NCBI RefSeq assembly: GCF_000376265.1
Contig: NZ_AQWU01000072.1
Location: 1-64,000 of the forward strand
DNA: 64,000 nucleotides
Source: Thermus igniterrae ATCC 700962
GTDB taxonomy: Bacteria > Deinococcota > Deinococci > Deinococcales > Thermaceae
Direction: 5' to 3'
The position numbers were made by a program, and so were the translations under genes. The notes under the pieces were generated by a model, which searched no databases, was not told the DNA's origin, and was given only the letters and a program-made list of their open reading frames with translations. Below are positions 42,836 to 51,109 of this stretch, piece after piece (the stretch's first letter is position 1; every line of letters begins with the position of its first letter).

Positions 42836-42865
42836 CCCCGGGGGTTTGTGCCCCCGGGGTTTTTT
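42836..42865 (+). terminator. Rho-independent terminator after the TPR gene
   Basis: CCCCGGGGG / CCCCCGGGG arms with a TTTGTG loop are followed by six T residues (42860-42865), 13 bp past the stop. It ends the hslV-hslU-TPR unit. Confidence 0.92.
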
Positions 42866-42899
42866 CTTACCTCCCTTTGCGGGTAAGGTAAGGGTGTCC

Positions 42900-43637
42900 A
42901 TGTGGCGCTACCAGGGCGGAGCCTTCCAGGAGGAGAGCTTCCCCCTGCCGGAGGAGGCGCGCTTCCTCCTGGTGGTGAACGGGAAACCCTGGACCTCCTT
43001 CAGCTACACCCCGGGGGATGAGGCCTACCTGGCCCTGGGCCACCTCTTCCTGAGCGGGGTGCTGTGTAGCCTGAAGGGCGTGCGCTACCGGGTGGGGGAG
43101 GGGGTGGTCCTGGTGGACCTGCCTGGGGAGCCGGAGCGGGGCGTGGGGGTGAGGGATAGCGGTTGCGCCGCCGGGCTCCGCTATGGGGAGCCCAGGCTTG
43201 CCCCCCTGCCCCGCCTGCCCCTGGACCCCGGGCTTCCCCTGGCCCTCATGGCTGCCCTGCGCCAGGGGACCAGCCTTTACGCCCGCACCCGGGGCATCCA
43301 CGGGGCAGCCCTCTTTGACCCCTCGGGCCGCCTCCTCTACCTGAACGAGGACATAGGGCGCCACAATGCCGTGGACCGCCTGGCCGGCTTCATGCTCCTG
43401 GAGGGGGTTTCGCCCCCGGTGCTGGTGGCCTCCACGGGCCGGGTGAGCCAGGAGATGGCCGCCAAGGCCATCGGCATGGGGGCAGTCCTCCTGGCAAGCC
43501 GCACCGGGGCCACGCGCCCGGCCGTGGACCTGGCCCGCCGCTACGGGCTGGCCCTGGCGGCCTACGTGCGCCCCACGGGCTACCGCCTGTATGCCCCCGG
43601 GGGAATGCCCGTGGGGGAAAGGAGCCCTACGCCTTAG
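42900..43637 (+). CDS. fdhD: FdhD, formate dehydrogenase sulfurtransferase accessory protein
   Basis: The 245-residue protein has the FdhD core: '[26 protein letters not shown]' near residue 31, '[34 protein letters not shown]' near residue 135, and '[37 protein letters not shown]' near residue 180. FdhD moves sulfur from IscS to the molybdenum cofactor of formate dehydrogenase. The usual CxxC appears as 'DSGCAAG', with only one of the two cysteines. ATG 42900 is chosen at the start of the homologous region with TAAGGG upstream. No formate dehydrogenase gene is in this window. The end overlaps tatA by 11 bp. Confidence 0.85.
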   Translation: MWRYQGGAFQEESFPLPEEARFLLVVNGKPWTSFSYTPGDEAYLALGHLFLSGVLCSLKGVRYRVGEGVVLVDLPGEPERGVGVRDSGCAAGLRYGEPRLAPLPRLPLDPGLPLALMAALRQGTSLYARTRGIHGAALFDPSGRLLYLNEDIGRHNAVDRLAGFMLLEGVSPPVLVASTGRVSQEMAAKAIGMGAVLLASRTGATRPAVDLARRYGLALAAYVRPTGYRLYAPGGMPVGERSPTP

Positions 43638-43791
43638 GCTCTTCCTTCTTTTCCTCGCCCTCCTGCAAGCCCTTTTTGAACTCCCTGGCCGACTGGCCGA
43701 TTCCCCGGGCCAGCTCCGGGAGCTTCTTGGCGCCGAAGAGGAGGAGGATGACCAGGAGGATGAGGAGGATTTCCACCGGACCTAAGCGCAT
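43627..43791 (-). CDS. tatA: Twin-arginine translocase subunit TatA
   Basis: The 54-residue protein starts [20 protein letters not shown] (one membrane helix), followed by the hinge and amphipathic helix '[22 protein letters not shown]' and a charged EGEEKKEE tail. TatA oligomers form the pore for folded Tat substrates. It is short but complete. TATGAT (43803-43798) lies 6 nt from the ATG, giving a probable leaderless mRNA. Its neighbour fdhD serves molybdo-enzymes, which are classic Tat substrates, an attractive but unproven link. tatB/tatC are not here. Confidence 0.9.
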   Translation of the reverse strand: MRLGPVEILLILLVILLLFGAKKLPELARGIGQSAREFKKGLQEGEEKKEEPKA

Positions 43792-43810
43792 GGGCCCATC
43801 ATAGCACGCC

Positions 43811-43839
43811 TTGACCCTCCCCTGCCCAGGTGTTATTGT
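43811..43839 (+). promoter_or_regulatory. Promoter of the tRNA operon
   Basis: TTGACC (43811-43816), a 17-bp spacer and TATTGT (43834-43839) form a strong sigma-A type promoter 23 bp upstream of the first mature tRNA. Transcription should start near 43846. Confidence 0.85.
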
Positions 43840-43862
43840 GGCCTGTGGGGTGACCACGGCCC

Positions 43863-43939
43863 CGGGGCGTAGCGCAGGCCGGTAGCGCACCTGCTTTGGG
43901 AGCAGGGGGTCGCCCGTTCAAATCGGGCCGCCCCGACCA
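43863..43939 (+). tRNA. tRNA-Pro (anticodon TGG)
   Basis: The 77-nt cloverleaf has the acceptor stem CGGGGCG/CGCCCCG, anticodon stem CCTGC/GCAGG with loop TTTGGGA (anticodon TGG), and T arm with GTTCAAAT. The 3' ACCA is encoded. It is the first tRNA after the promoter at 43811; the next tRNA begins 2 nt later. Confidence 0.95.
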
Positions 43940-43940
43940 T

Positions 43941-44016
43941 GCGGGAGTAGCTCAGTTGGTAGAGCATCGGCTTCCCAAGCCGAGGGTCGCGGGTTCGAGT
44001 CCCGTCTCCCGCTCCA
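43941..44016 (+). tRNA. tRNA-Gly (anticodon CCC)
   Basis: The 76-nt cloverleaf has the acceptor stem GCGGGAG/CTCCCGC, anticodon stem TCGGC/GCCGA with loop TTCCCAA (anticodon CCC), and T loop GGTTCGAGTCC. The 3' TCCA is encoded. It is the middle gene of the three-tRNA operon. Confidence 0.95.
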
Positions 44017-44054
44017 AAGGGCCGGGGTGGTTTTCCACCCCGGCCTCCTTCCAT

Positions 44055-44130
44055 GGGCCCGTAGCTCAGGGGACAGAGCAGCCGCCTTCTAAGCGGTAGG
44101 TCGGGGGTTCGAATCCCTCCGGGCCCGCCA
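44055..44130 (+). tRNA. tRNA-Arg (anticodon TCT)
   Basis: The 76-nt cloverleaf has the acceptor stem GGGCCCG/CGGGCCC, anticodon stem GCCGC/GCGGT (one G-T pair) with loop CTTCTAA (anticodon TCT), and T loop GGTTCGAATCC. The 3' GCCA is encoded. It reads the rare AGA/AGG codons. It is the last tRNA before the terminator at 44140. Confidence 0.95.
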
Positions 44131-44139
44131 GTTGCCTTG

Positions 44140-44170
44140 ACCCCCCGGCCACGCCACCGGGGGGTGTTTT
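44140..44170 (+). terminator. Terminator of the tRNA operon
   Basis: ACCCCCCGG (44140-44148) and CCGGGGGGT (44157-44165) form a 9-bp stem with an 8-nt loop, followed by GTTTT. It lies 10 bp after tRNA-Arg. Confidence 0.88.
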
Positions 44171-44215
44171 GTGGTTCCTCCGTGGTATCCTCAGGCGGGG
44201 CTCGAGGCCCTGCCC

Positions 44216-45685
44216 ATGTTGAAGCTGGAGAACATCACCAAGCGCTTCGGTCCCGTGGTGGCCAACCGCCGGGTGAGCCTCGAGGTGGGCCGGGGAGAGG
44301 TCCTGGCCCTCCTGGGGGAGAACGGGGCGGGGAAGACCACCCTGGTGAGCATCCTCTACGGCCTCTATGCCCCCGATGAGGGGCGCATCCTCCTGGAGGG
44401 CCGGGAGGTGCGCGTGCCCTCGCCCAAGGCCGCCCAGCGGCTCGGCATCGCCCTGGTGCCCCAGCACCCCGAGCTCATTGAGGCCCACACCGTGGCGGAG
44501 AACCTGGCCCTGGGCCTGGACCTTCCCCCCTTCTTCTCCCGTAGGGCCCTGGAGGGGCGGCTTCGGGAGCTCCTCAAGGACCATCCCCTGGGGGTGGCCC
44601 TCGAGGCCCCCGTAGCCCGCCTCTCCGCTGGGGAAAAGCAACGGGTGGAGCTTTTGCGGGCCCTCCTTTCCCGCCCCAAGGTCCTCATCCTGGACGAGCC
44701 CACCAGCGTCCTCACCCCAAAGGAGGCCCAGGAGCTTTTCCAGGAGATTCGCCGCCTCCAGGCCCTGGGCCTGGCCGTCATCTTCATCAGCCACAAGCTG
44801 GACGAGGTCTTGGCCATCGCCGACCGCATCGCCGTCCTGCGCGGGGGGGAGAAGGTGGGGGAGCTTTCCCGCAAGGAGGCGGACAAGGAGACCCTGGTGC
44901 GGATGATGGTGGGGCGGAGCGTGGCCCCCCTACCCAAGGTCCCCCCGCCCCGGGAGGAGGTGGTGCTGGAGGTGGAGGACCTGGTGGTGCCCCGGCACGG
45001 CTTTCCCGTGCAGGGGGTGTCCTTTGCCCTCCGGGCCGGGGAGGTCCTGGGGGTGGCAGGGGTGGCAGGCAGCGGCCAGAGCGAACTGGTGGAGGCCCTG
45101 GCCGGCCTGAGGCCTTACCGGGGTAGCGTGCGCTTCCTGGGCCAGCCCCTACCCAAGGACCCTGCTCGCCTCTACGCCCTGGGGGTGGCCCACATCCCCG
45201 AGGAGCGGGCCATGGGGGTGGTGGGGGGGATGAGCGTGGCCGAGAACCTGGCCCTGCGCACCTTCCGGGCCTACGCCCCCAAGGGGCTTCTGGACTACCG
45301 GGCCATGGAGCGGGAGGCCAGGGCCCTCATTGAGGGGTATCGCATCAAAACCCCTTCCCCCCGCACCCCGGTGCGCTTCCTCTCCGGGGGCAACGTGCAG
45401 AAGGTCATCCTGGCCCGGGAGCTTAAGGGGGGGCCGAGGCTCCTTTTGGCCATGCACCCCACCTACGGGGTGGACGTGGGGGCCGCGGAGGAGGTCCACG
45501 GGCGCATCCTGGAGCTGGTCCGCCAGGGAGCGGCGGTGCTTTTGGTGAGCGAAGACTTGGACGAGATCCTGGCCCTTTCCCACCGGGTGGCGGCCCTCTA
45601 CCACGGCCGCCTCGTGGGACCCATCCCCAGGGAGGCGGCCAGCCGGGAGGCCTTGGGGCGCATGATGGCGGAGGGGCGGGCATGA
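44216..45685 (+). CDS. Nucleoside/BMP-type ABC importer, double ATP-binding protein
   Basis: The 489-residue protein has two ABC domains. Domain 1 has Walker A GENGAGKTTL near 34, the signature 'LSAGEKQRVELLRALL' and Walker B 'VLILDEPTSVL'. Domain 2 (from about 265) has the degenerate Walker A GVAGSGQSEL, the signature 'LSGGNVQKVILAREL' and a Walker B lacking Asp-Glu ('RLLLAMHPTYGVD'). This matches the RbsA-like ATPases of BMP-family (YufO/NupO) importers. ATG 44216 follows GAGG. A -10 box TATCCT is at 44186-44191. It is the first gene of a four-gene importer operon. Confidence 0.88.
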   Translation: MLKLENITKRFGPVVANRRVSLEVGRGEVLALLGENGAGKTTLVSILYGLYAPDEGRILLEGREVRVPSPKAAQRLGIALVPQHPELIEAHTVAENLALGLDLPPFFSRRALEGRLRELLKDHPLGVALEAPVARLSAGEKQRVELLRALLSRPKVLILDEPTSVLTPKEAQELFQEIRRLQALGLAVIFISHKLDEVLAIADRIAVLRGGEKVGELSRKEADKETLVRMMVGRSVAPLPKVPPPREEVVLEVEDLVVPRHGFPVQGVSFALRAGEVLGVAGVAGSGQSELVEALAGLRPYRGSVRFLGQPLPKDPARLYALGVAHIPEERAMGVVGGMSVAENLALRTFRAYAPKGLLDYRAMEREARALIEGYRIKTPSPRTPVRFLSGGNVQKVILARELKGGPRLLLAMHPTYGVDVGAAEEVHGRILELVRQGAAVLLVSEDLDEILALSHRVAALYHGRLVGPIPREAASREALGRMMAEGRA

Positions 45686-46731
45686 GGCTGGAGCTGGACC
45701 CCAATCCCACTCCCGCGAAAATCCTGGGCCTCTACGCCCTCTTCCTGGGGCTCGCCCTCCTCCTTTTGGGAGGGGTGTTCCTGGCCTACGGGGTCTCCCC
45801 CTTACGGGCCTACGCCCTCCTCCTTTCTCCCTTAGGGGATACCCTGGGCCTGGCCGAGGTGGCCCGGCGCACCATTCCCCTTCTCCTCATCGGAGCGGGG
45901 CTTTCCCTGGCCTTCCGGGTGGGCTTCTTCAACATCGGGGCTGAGGGGCAGCTCCTCTTGGGGGCGGTGGGGGCGGCTTACGTGGCCCTCTTCCTCCCCC
46001 CGGGTCCCTGGACCCTGCCCCTGATGTTCCTCCTGGGCGGTGCCCTGGGGGCTCTTTGGGTGGGGCTGGCCGCCTGGCTGAGGGTACGCTTTGGCGCCAG
46101 CGAGATCCTCACCACCCTCATGCAGAACTATCTGGCCTACTACCTAGTGGTCTACCTGGTGGCCGGGCCCTGGAAGGGGCAGTTCGTCTTTGGCTTCCTC
46201 TACACGGACCGCTTCCCCCAGGAGGCCCAGCTTCCCCGACTGGGGGATACCCTGGTGCACTGGCCCACCCTGCTCCTGGGGGTGGGGGCGGCCTTGCTCC
46301 TCCAGGTCCTCCTCTTCCGCACGCCCTTGGGCTTTGCGTGGCGCATCCTGGGGGAGAACCCTGCCGCTGCCCGGTACCTGGGGCTCAAGGGGGGCAGGCT
46401 CCTCCTGGTGGCCGCCCTTGTTTCTGGCTTCCTGGCTGGCTTGGCTGGGGTGGGGGAGGTGGCGGGCATCCACCTGAGGCTTTTGGAACCCGCCCAGATC
46501 TCCCTGGGTTATGGCTTCACCGCCATCTTAGCCGCCTGGCTGGCCCGGGGGCGGCCCCTTTTGGTCCTCCTCACCGCGCCCCTTTTGGGGGTGATCCTGG
46601 CCGGAGGGGACGCCCTGAAGCTTTCCCTTTCCATGCCCTTTAGGGTGGTGGATGTGGTGGCGGGCCTCTTCCTCCTGGCCCTCATCGGGGCCGAGGCCTT
46701 AAGCCGCCACCGCCTGATCTGGAGGCGCTGA
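45682..46731 (+). CDS. BMP-type ABC importer permease 1
   Basis: The 349-residue permease of the branched-chain/ribose family (BPD_transp_2-like) has about ten helices. Marks are 'RVGFFNIGAEGQLLLGAVGAAYVAL' near 75, 'LRVRFGASEILTTLMQNYLAYYL' near 130 and 'AWRILGENPAAARYLGLKGGRLL' near 218. It overlaps the ATPase gene by 4 bp and the second permease by 1 bp. Such two-permease systems take up purine nucleosides in characterised species; substrate here is inferred. Confidence 0.87.
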   Translation: MRLELDPNPTPAKILGLYALFLGLALLLLGGVFLAYGVSPLRAYALLLSPLGDTLGLAEVARRTIPLLLIGAGLSLAFRVGFFNIGAEGQLLLGAVGAAYVALFLPPGPWTLPLMFLLGGALGALWVGLAAWLRVRFGASEILTTLMQNYLAYYLVVYLVAGPWKGQFVFGFLYTDRFPQEAQLPRLGDTLVHWPTLLLGVGAALLLQVLLFRTPLGFAWRILGENPAAARYLGLKGGRLLLVAALVSGFLAGLAGVGEVAGIHLRLLEPAQISLGYGFTAILAAWLARGRPLLVLLTAPLLGVILAGGDALKLSLSMPFRVVDVVAGLFLLALIGAEALSRHRLIWRR

Positions 46732-47564
46732 TGGAAGAAGCCTTGGTGCGCGCGGTCCTCTTCGGTACCCCCATCCTCCTGGCCTCCCTGGGGGCCCTCC
46801 TGGCCGAGCGGGGCGGGGTGGTGAACCTGGGGGTGGAGGGCATCATGGCCCTTTCCGCCCTGGCGGCCTTCGCCGCCGCCATGGCCGGGGGGGTTGGGCT
46901 TGGGGTGCTGGCCGGGGTGGGGACGGGGGCGGTTTTGGGGGCATTTTTGGGCCTCTTTGCCGTTTCCCTTAGGGCCAACCAGTTCGTGGCCGGGCTGGCC
47001 CTGGCCGCCTTGGGCCTGGGGGCCTCGGGGCTTTTGGGCAAGCGCTACGAGGGGGTTCCCCTCCCCAACCCCCTGCCTGAGGAAGGGCTTGCCCTCCTGG
47101 CCCTGGCCCTTGCCGCCTTGCTCCACCTCCTCCTTTACCGCACCCGTTTCGGCCTCTACCTGCGGAGCGTGGGGGAAAACCCCAGGGCGGCGGACCTCTT
47201 CGGGGTCAGCGTGGACGGGGTGCGCCACCTGGCCCTCTTCCTGGGGGGCGGGCTCATGGGGCTGGCAGGAGCCTACCTCTCCTTGGCCTACCGTCCCTCC
47301 TGGACGGACGGCATGACCGCGGGGCTGGGCTGGGTGGCCATCGCCCTGGTGATCCTGGCCGCCTGGCAACCCCTACGGGCGGTGCTCGGGGCTTACCTCT
47401 TTGGCCTCCTCTTCTTCCTGCAGTTCCGGTTGCAGGGTAGTGTACCTATACCATCGGAGGCCTTTGCCGCCATGCCCTACCTTCTGGTTATCCTGGTCCT
47501 GGCCCTTTCGGGGCGTACCCGGGCCCCCAAGGCCCTGGGAATACCCTTTGAGCGGGGGAGGTAA
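46731..47564 (+). CDS. BMP-type ABC importer permease 2
   Basis: The 277-residue permease of the same family carries 'LAERGGVVNLGVEGIMALSALAAF' near 25, 'FAVSLRANQFVAGLALAALGLG' near 78 and 'LRSVGENPRAADLFGVSVDGVRHL' near 143. About eight helices are expected. It shares the last base of permease 1 and is followed 3 bp later by the substrate-binding protein. The two permeases form the heterodimeric channel. Confidence 0.87.
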   Translation: MEEALVRAVLFGTPILLASLGALLAERGGVVNLGVEGIMALSALAAFAAAMAGGVGLGVLAGVGTGAVLGAFLGLFAVSLRANQFVAGLALAALGLGASGLLGKRYEGVPLPNPLPEEGLALLALALAALLHLLLYRTRFGLYLRSVGENPRAADLFGVSVDGVRHLALFLGGGLMGLAGAYLSLAYRPSWTDGMTAGLGWVAIALVILAAWQPLRAVLGAYLFGLLFFLQFRLQGSVPIPSEAFAAMPYLLVILVLALSGRTRAPKALGIPFERGR

Positions 47565-47567
47565 GGG

Positions 47568-48707
47568 ATGAAACGTTTTTGGGCACTAGCGGTGCTGGCC
47601 CTGGGGCTTGCCCTGGGCCAGGGGGATAAGCTCAAGGCCTGCTTCATCTACGTGGGGCCCATCGGGGATGCGGGCTGGACCTATGCCCACGACCTGGGGC
47701 GGAAGAAGGCGGAGGCCGCCCTGCCCTGGCTGGAGACCCGGTACGTGGAGAGCGTGCCCGAGGCCCAGGCCCTGCCGGTGATTGACCGCTTCGTGCGGGA
47801 AGGGTGCCAGGTGATCTTCGCCACCAGCTTCGGGTACATGGAGGGGGTCCTCGAGGGGGCCAAAAAGTACCCCAACGTGATCTTCGCCCACGCCACCGGC
47901 GTCAAGCGTGCCCCCAACGTGGCCACCTACATGGCGGACTTCTACCAGGTCTACTACCTGAACGGCCTGGCCGCCGGGGCCCTGAGCAAGACGGGCAAGA
48001 TCGGGTACGTGGCCGCCTTCCCCATCCCCGAGGTGAAGCGGCACATCAACGCCTTCACCCTGGGGGTGCGGGCGGTGAACCCGAACGCCCAGGTGCTGGT
48101 GCGCTGGATCAACGCCTGGTACGACCCGGCCAAGGCCCGGGAGGCCACGGAGGCCCTTCTGGCCCAGGGGGCGGACGTCTTCGCCTTCACCGAGGACACC
48201 CCCACGGTGATCCAGACCGCGGCCAAGAAGGGGGCCTATTCCTTCGGGCACTACACCCCCATGCTCAAGTTCGCCCCCGACCACGTGGTCTCCGGCCAGA
48301 TCGTTCACTGGGACGTCATCTACATTGACTTCCTCAAGAAGGTGAAGGAGGGGGTTTACACCGCCAAGAACCTGCAGAACGTGGACTACTTCTGGCTCCT
48401 GCAGCACAAGGCGGTGGAAATGGGGGCGGACTACGGGGTGCCCATCAACCCCAAGCACGTGACCCTCCTGCAGAAGGCCCAGATGACCGTGGGGGGCAAA
48501 AAGGTTTCCGTCTACGACCACATCCTGGCCCTGGTGAAGGACATGTCCAGCCCCAAGCCCACCTTTGACCCCTTCACCGGGCCTATCCGGGACCGCAAGG
48601 GGGTGGTGCGCATCCCCGCCGGGAAGAAGGCCACCCTGGAGGAGCTCCTCACCATGGAGTGGGCGGCGGCCGGAGTGGTGGGCGACTGGCCAGGGGAGCC
48701 CAAGTAG
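47568..48707 (+). CDS. BMP-family substrate-binding protein
   Basis: The 379-residue protein has a signal peptide (MKRFWALAVLALGLALGQG) without a lipobox cysteine, so it is likely soluble in the periplasm rather than a lipoprotein. The BMP/PnrA core is seen as 'CFIYVGPIGDAGWTYAHDLGRKKAE', 'VIFATSFGYMEGVLEGAKKYPNVIFAHATG' and 'KIGYVAAFPIPEVKRHINAFTLGVR'. It captures the ligand, probably a nucleoside, for the preceding ABC proteins. It is the last gene, the reverse of the usual binding-protein-first order. A terminator follows. Confidence 0.88.
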   Translation: MKRFWALAVLALGLALGQGDKLKACFIYVGPIGDAGWTYAHDLGRKKAEAALPWLETRYVESVPEAQALPVIDRFVREGCQVIFATSFGYMEGVLEGAKKYPNVIFAHATGVKRAPNVATYMADFYQVYYLNGLAAGALSKTGKIGYVAAFPIPEVKRHINAFTLGVRAVNPNAQVLVRWINAWYDPAKAREATEALLAQGADVFAFTEDTPTVIQTAAKKGAYSFGHYTPMLKFAPDHVVSGQIVHWDVIYIDFLKKVKEGVYTAKNLQNVDYFWLLQHKAVEMGADYGVPINPKHVTLLQKAQMTVGGKKVSVYDHILALVKDMSSPKPTFDPFTGPIRDRKGVVRIPAGKKATLEELLTMEWAAAGVVGDWPGEPK

Positions 48708-48725
48708 CCCTGCCCCTATAGGCCT

Positions 48726-48758
48726 GGGGGACCGGCCTTGCCCGGTCCCCCCCTTTTT
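48726..48758 (+). terminator. Terminator of the BMP importer operon
   Basis: GGGGGACCGG (48726-48735) and CCGGTCCCCC (48742-48751) form a 10-bp stem with a 6-nt loop, followed by CC then TTTTT (48754-48758). The T-run touches the stop codon of the convergent aminotransferase. Confidence 0.88.
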
Positions 48759-50055
48759 AAAGTTCCCTGAAGACCTCTTCCAGGATTTCCAGGCCCATGG
48801 CCGCCTCCTCCTTTGAGAGGATGAGGGGCGGGGCGATGCGGACAGCACTCGGGCCCGCCTGCAGGAGGAGAAGCCCCTTCTGGAAGGCCCGCTCCACCAC
48901 CTGGTCCCTCAGGTGGGGGCGTTCCTCCTCTGGGGTGCCGAAGTCCAGGCCGATCATCAGGCCCCTTCCCCGCACGTCCCCCAGGAAGGGGAAGCGCTTC
49001 TGCAGGGCCTTGAGCTCCTCCAGGAGGTAGGTCCCCACCCGGGCAGCATGCTCCATGAGCCCCCCTTCCAGGAGGTCCAGGGTGGCGTGGGCCGCCGCTG
49101 CCGCCACCGCCTGGCCGCCGAAGGTGGTGCCGTGGGCCCCGGGGCGCCAGCTCCCCAGCTCCTCGCGGAAGAGGAGGGCGCTAATGGGGTACCCGGAGGC
49201 CAGGCCCTTGGCCAGCACGTAGACGTCCGCCTGGATGCCCTCGTGCTCCAGGGCCAGGAAGCGGCCGGTGCGCCCGGCCCCGCTTTGGACCTCGTCGGCC
49301 ACCAGGAGGATGCCGTACCGCTCCAGGAGGGCCTTGAGCTTGGAGAGGAACCCGGCCGGGGGGACCACGTACCCCCCCTCTCCCTGGATAGGTTCCAGGA
49401 AAAATGCTGCCACCTCCTCGGGGGGCAAGACGGTGCGGAAGAGGTGTTCCAGGTACTCCAGGACCGCCTCGCCCACCGTCTCCGGGCTGGCCCCCAGGGG
49501 GGGACGGAAGGGGTTGGGGAAGGGCACGTGCACCACCCCGGGCAGGAGGGGGGAGAAGCCCTTGCGGTAGGCGCTTTTGCTGGCGGTGAGGGAGAGGGCG
49601 CCCAGGCTTCGCCCGTGGAAGGCCCCGGTGAAGGCCAGGAGGTAGGGCCGGCCCGTGTGGTGGCGCACCAGCTTGATGGCCGCCTCAATGCCCTCGGTGC
49701 CGGAGTTGCCGAAGAAGACCCGGTAGCCCCCGCCCAGCCTGGCCACCAGGCGTTCGGCCAGGGAGAGGGTGGGCTCGTGGGTGAAGTCGGAGAAGCAGAC
49801 ATGGGCGAAGCGCTCCGCCTGGGCCCTCACCGCCTCCAGGACCTTGGGGTGGGCGTAGCCGGTGGTGTTCACCGCGATGCCCGCCATGAAGTCCAGGAAG
49901 AGGTTGCCGTCCACGTCCTCCAGGAAAACCCCCTGCCCCCGGGCGGGCACGAAGGGGTAGGGCCGGATGTAGGAAGGGGAGAGGACCGCCTGCCCCCGTT
50001 CCATGAGCTCCCGGGCCTTGGGCCCGGGGAGGGGCGTGGTGACCTTGGGTTTCAT
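48757..50055 (-). CDS. Class III (ornithine/GABA-type) aminotransferase
   Basis: The 432-residue PLP enzyme has 'VFFGNSGTEGIEAAIKLVRHHTGR' near 113, 'FLEPIQGEGGYVVPPAGFL' near 226, 'LLVADEVQSGAGRTGRFLALEHEG' near 252 with the PLP-binding Asp, and the Schiff-base lysine in 'DVYVLAKGLASGYPISA' near 285. It fits the acetylornithine/4-aminobutyrate group. Substrate cannot be set from sequence, and no arginine or GABA genes adjoin. ATG 50055 has TAGACT (50069-50064) 8 nt upstream. It converges with the BMP operon. Confidence 0.82.
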   Translation of the reverse strand: MKPKVTTPLPGPKARELMERGQAVLSPSYIRPYPFVPARGQGVFLEDVDGNLFLDFMAGIAVNTTGYAHPKVLEAVRAQAERFAHVCFSDFTHEPTLSLAERLVARLGGGYRVFFGNSGTEGIEAAIKLVRHHTGRPYLLAFTGAFHGRSLGALSLTASKSAYRKGFSPLLPGVVHVPFPNPFRPPLGASPETVGEAVLEYLEHLFRTVLPPEEVAAFFLEPIQGEGGYVVPPAGFLSKLKALLERYGILLVADEVQSGAGRTGRFLALEHEGIQADVYVLAKGLASGYPISALLFREELGSWRPGAHGTTFGGQAVAAAAAHATLDLLEGGLMEHAARVGTYLLEELKALQKRFPFLGDVRGRGLMIGLDFGTPEEERPHLRDQVVERAFQKGLLLLQAGPSAVRIAPPLILSKEEAAMGLEILEEVFREL

Positions 50056-50147
50056 ACGGGGCCAGTCTACCAGGGGCCCAGTGGCTTTCCCACAGGGATT
50101 TTATGCGGTGGGGTGAGGGGTTTTGCACGCCGCCGGACGCCCGCTTT

Positions 50148-50696
50148 TTAGAGGAGCCCCCGCTTTTCCAGGTGGGGTCGGGCGTAGAAGAGGGTGAGGG
50201 CGGTGGAGGCGTCCTCCACCTGGCCCCTTTCCAGGAGGGTGTAGAGCTCGGTCAAGGGGACCTCCAGGGGTTCTAGAAGCTCCCCATCCTCCAGGCTGGG
50301 CGCCCCCACCACCCGGGCCTTTAGGGCCAGAAAGGGGTGGAAGACCACCGCGGTGAAGGAGGGCTGGGGGTGGAAGGGGGGCAGGGCCACCACCTCCCCC
50401 GCCACCGCCCCCACCTCCTCCAGAAGCTCCCGCCGGGCGGCGGCCTCGGGGCTTTCCCCGGCATCCACCTTGCCCGCGGGAATCTCCAGGAGGAACTTCC
50501 CCGTGGGGTGGCGGTACTGGCGGATGAGGAGGGCGGTGGCCCGCTCGGTCACCGGCAGGACGAAGCTGGCCGCCACCGGTCCGGGGCGGTAGATGTAGGT
50601 GAGCTCCTTGCCCGTGTGGGTGCGCACCCTTTCCCGCACCAGCCGCACGGGCTCGGTGAGGATTTCCTCAATGAAGAGGCGTTCCCAGGGGCTCAT
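50148..50696 (-). CDS. Nudix hydrolase (Ndx2/ADP-ribose pyrophosphatase-like)
   Basis: The 182-residue protein carries the Nudix box 'GKVDAGESPEAAARRELLEEVGA' (G-x5-E-x7-RELLEEVG) near residue 74, after 'AASFVLPVTERATALLIRQYRHPTGKFLLEIPAG'. The sequence strongly resembles T. thermophilus Ndx2, an ADP-ribose/FAD-type pyrophosphatase. It probably cleans up nucleotide sugars in the cytoplasm. Its ATG overlaps the yqeY stop (ATGA), so the two are coupled. Confidence 0.85.
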   Translation of the reverse strand: MSPWERLFIEEILTEPVRLVRERVRTHTGKELTYIYRPGPVAASFVLPVTERATALLIRQYRHPTGKFLLEIPAGKVDAGESPEAAARRELLEEVGAVAGEVVALPPFHPQPSFTAVVFHPFLALKARVVGAPSLEDGELLEPLEVPLTELYTLLERGQVEDASTALTLFYARPHLEKRGLL

Positions 50697-51079
50697 TGGG
50701 TCAGGCGCTCAATCACCCGCCGCACCTTCTCCCCCGGGGCCCGGGGGCCCAGGGCCTTGGTCACCGCCCCGATAGCCGCCAGGGGGGTTTTGAACTGGGA
50801 GAAGTCTATGTTTTCCCGGATCCAGGCCTCCAGCTCCTCCTCGCTCATCTCCTGGGGCAGGAAGCGGTCCAGAAAAGCCGCCTCAAAGGTGTTCCCCTGT
50901 TCCAGGGCGATCTCCTTGAGGGCCTTAAGCACCTTTACCGCCTCGGCATCGGGAAGGGGCTTGCCATCCCCCTTGCGGTCCAGCTCCGCCTTCACCACCC
51001 GGGCGAAGTCCAGGGTCTTCTGGTCCCGGGCCTTCATGGCCTCCTTGATGGTCTCCTTGATGGCCTCGTAGATGCCCAT
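50693..51079 (-). CDS. YqeY/GatB-like domain protein
   Basis: The 128-residue helical protein starts MGIYEAIKETIKEAMKARDQ and contains 'LDFARVVKAELDRKGDGKPLPDAEAVKVLKALKE' and 'QEMSEEELEAWIRENIDFSQF'. This is the GatB/YqeY tail domain that occurs alone. It may touch tRNA in amidotransfer, but its function is not established. ATG 51079 has GAGGGGG and TAGACT 7 nt upstream, facing purH across 30 bp. It precedes the Nudix gene. Confidence 0.85.
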   Translation of the reverse strand: MGIYEAIKETIKEAMKARDQKTLDFARVVKAELDRKGDGKPLPDAEAVKVLKALKEIALEQGNTFEAAFLDRFLPQEMSEEELEAWIRENIDFSQFKTPLAAIGAVTKALGPRAPGEKVRRVIERLTQ

Positions 51080-51109
51080 CCCCCTCAGTCTAGCGGGTAA
51101 AATCCCCCC
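51080..51109. promoter_or_regulatory. 30-bp divergent promoter region, yqeY and purH
   Basis: Forward: TAAAAT (51098-51103) lies 6 nt from the purH ATG 51110. Reverse: TAGACT (51092-51087) lies 7 nt from the yqeY ATG 51079. No purine riboswitch or PUR-box is visible in this short region. Confidence 0.55.

Noticed and set aside
51080-51109. Purine riboswitch before purH
   Set aside because: Only 30 bp separate two divergent starts; no room for an aptamer.
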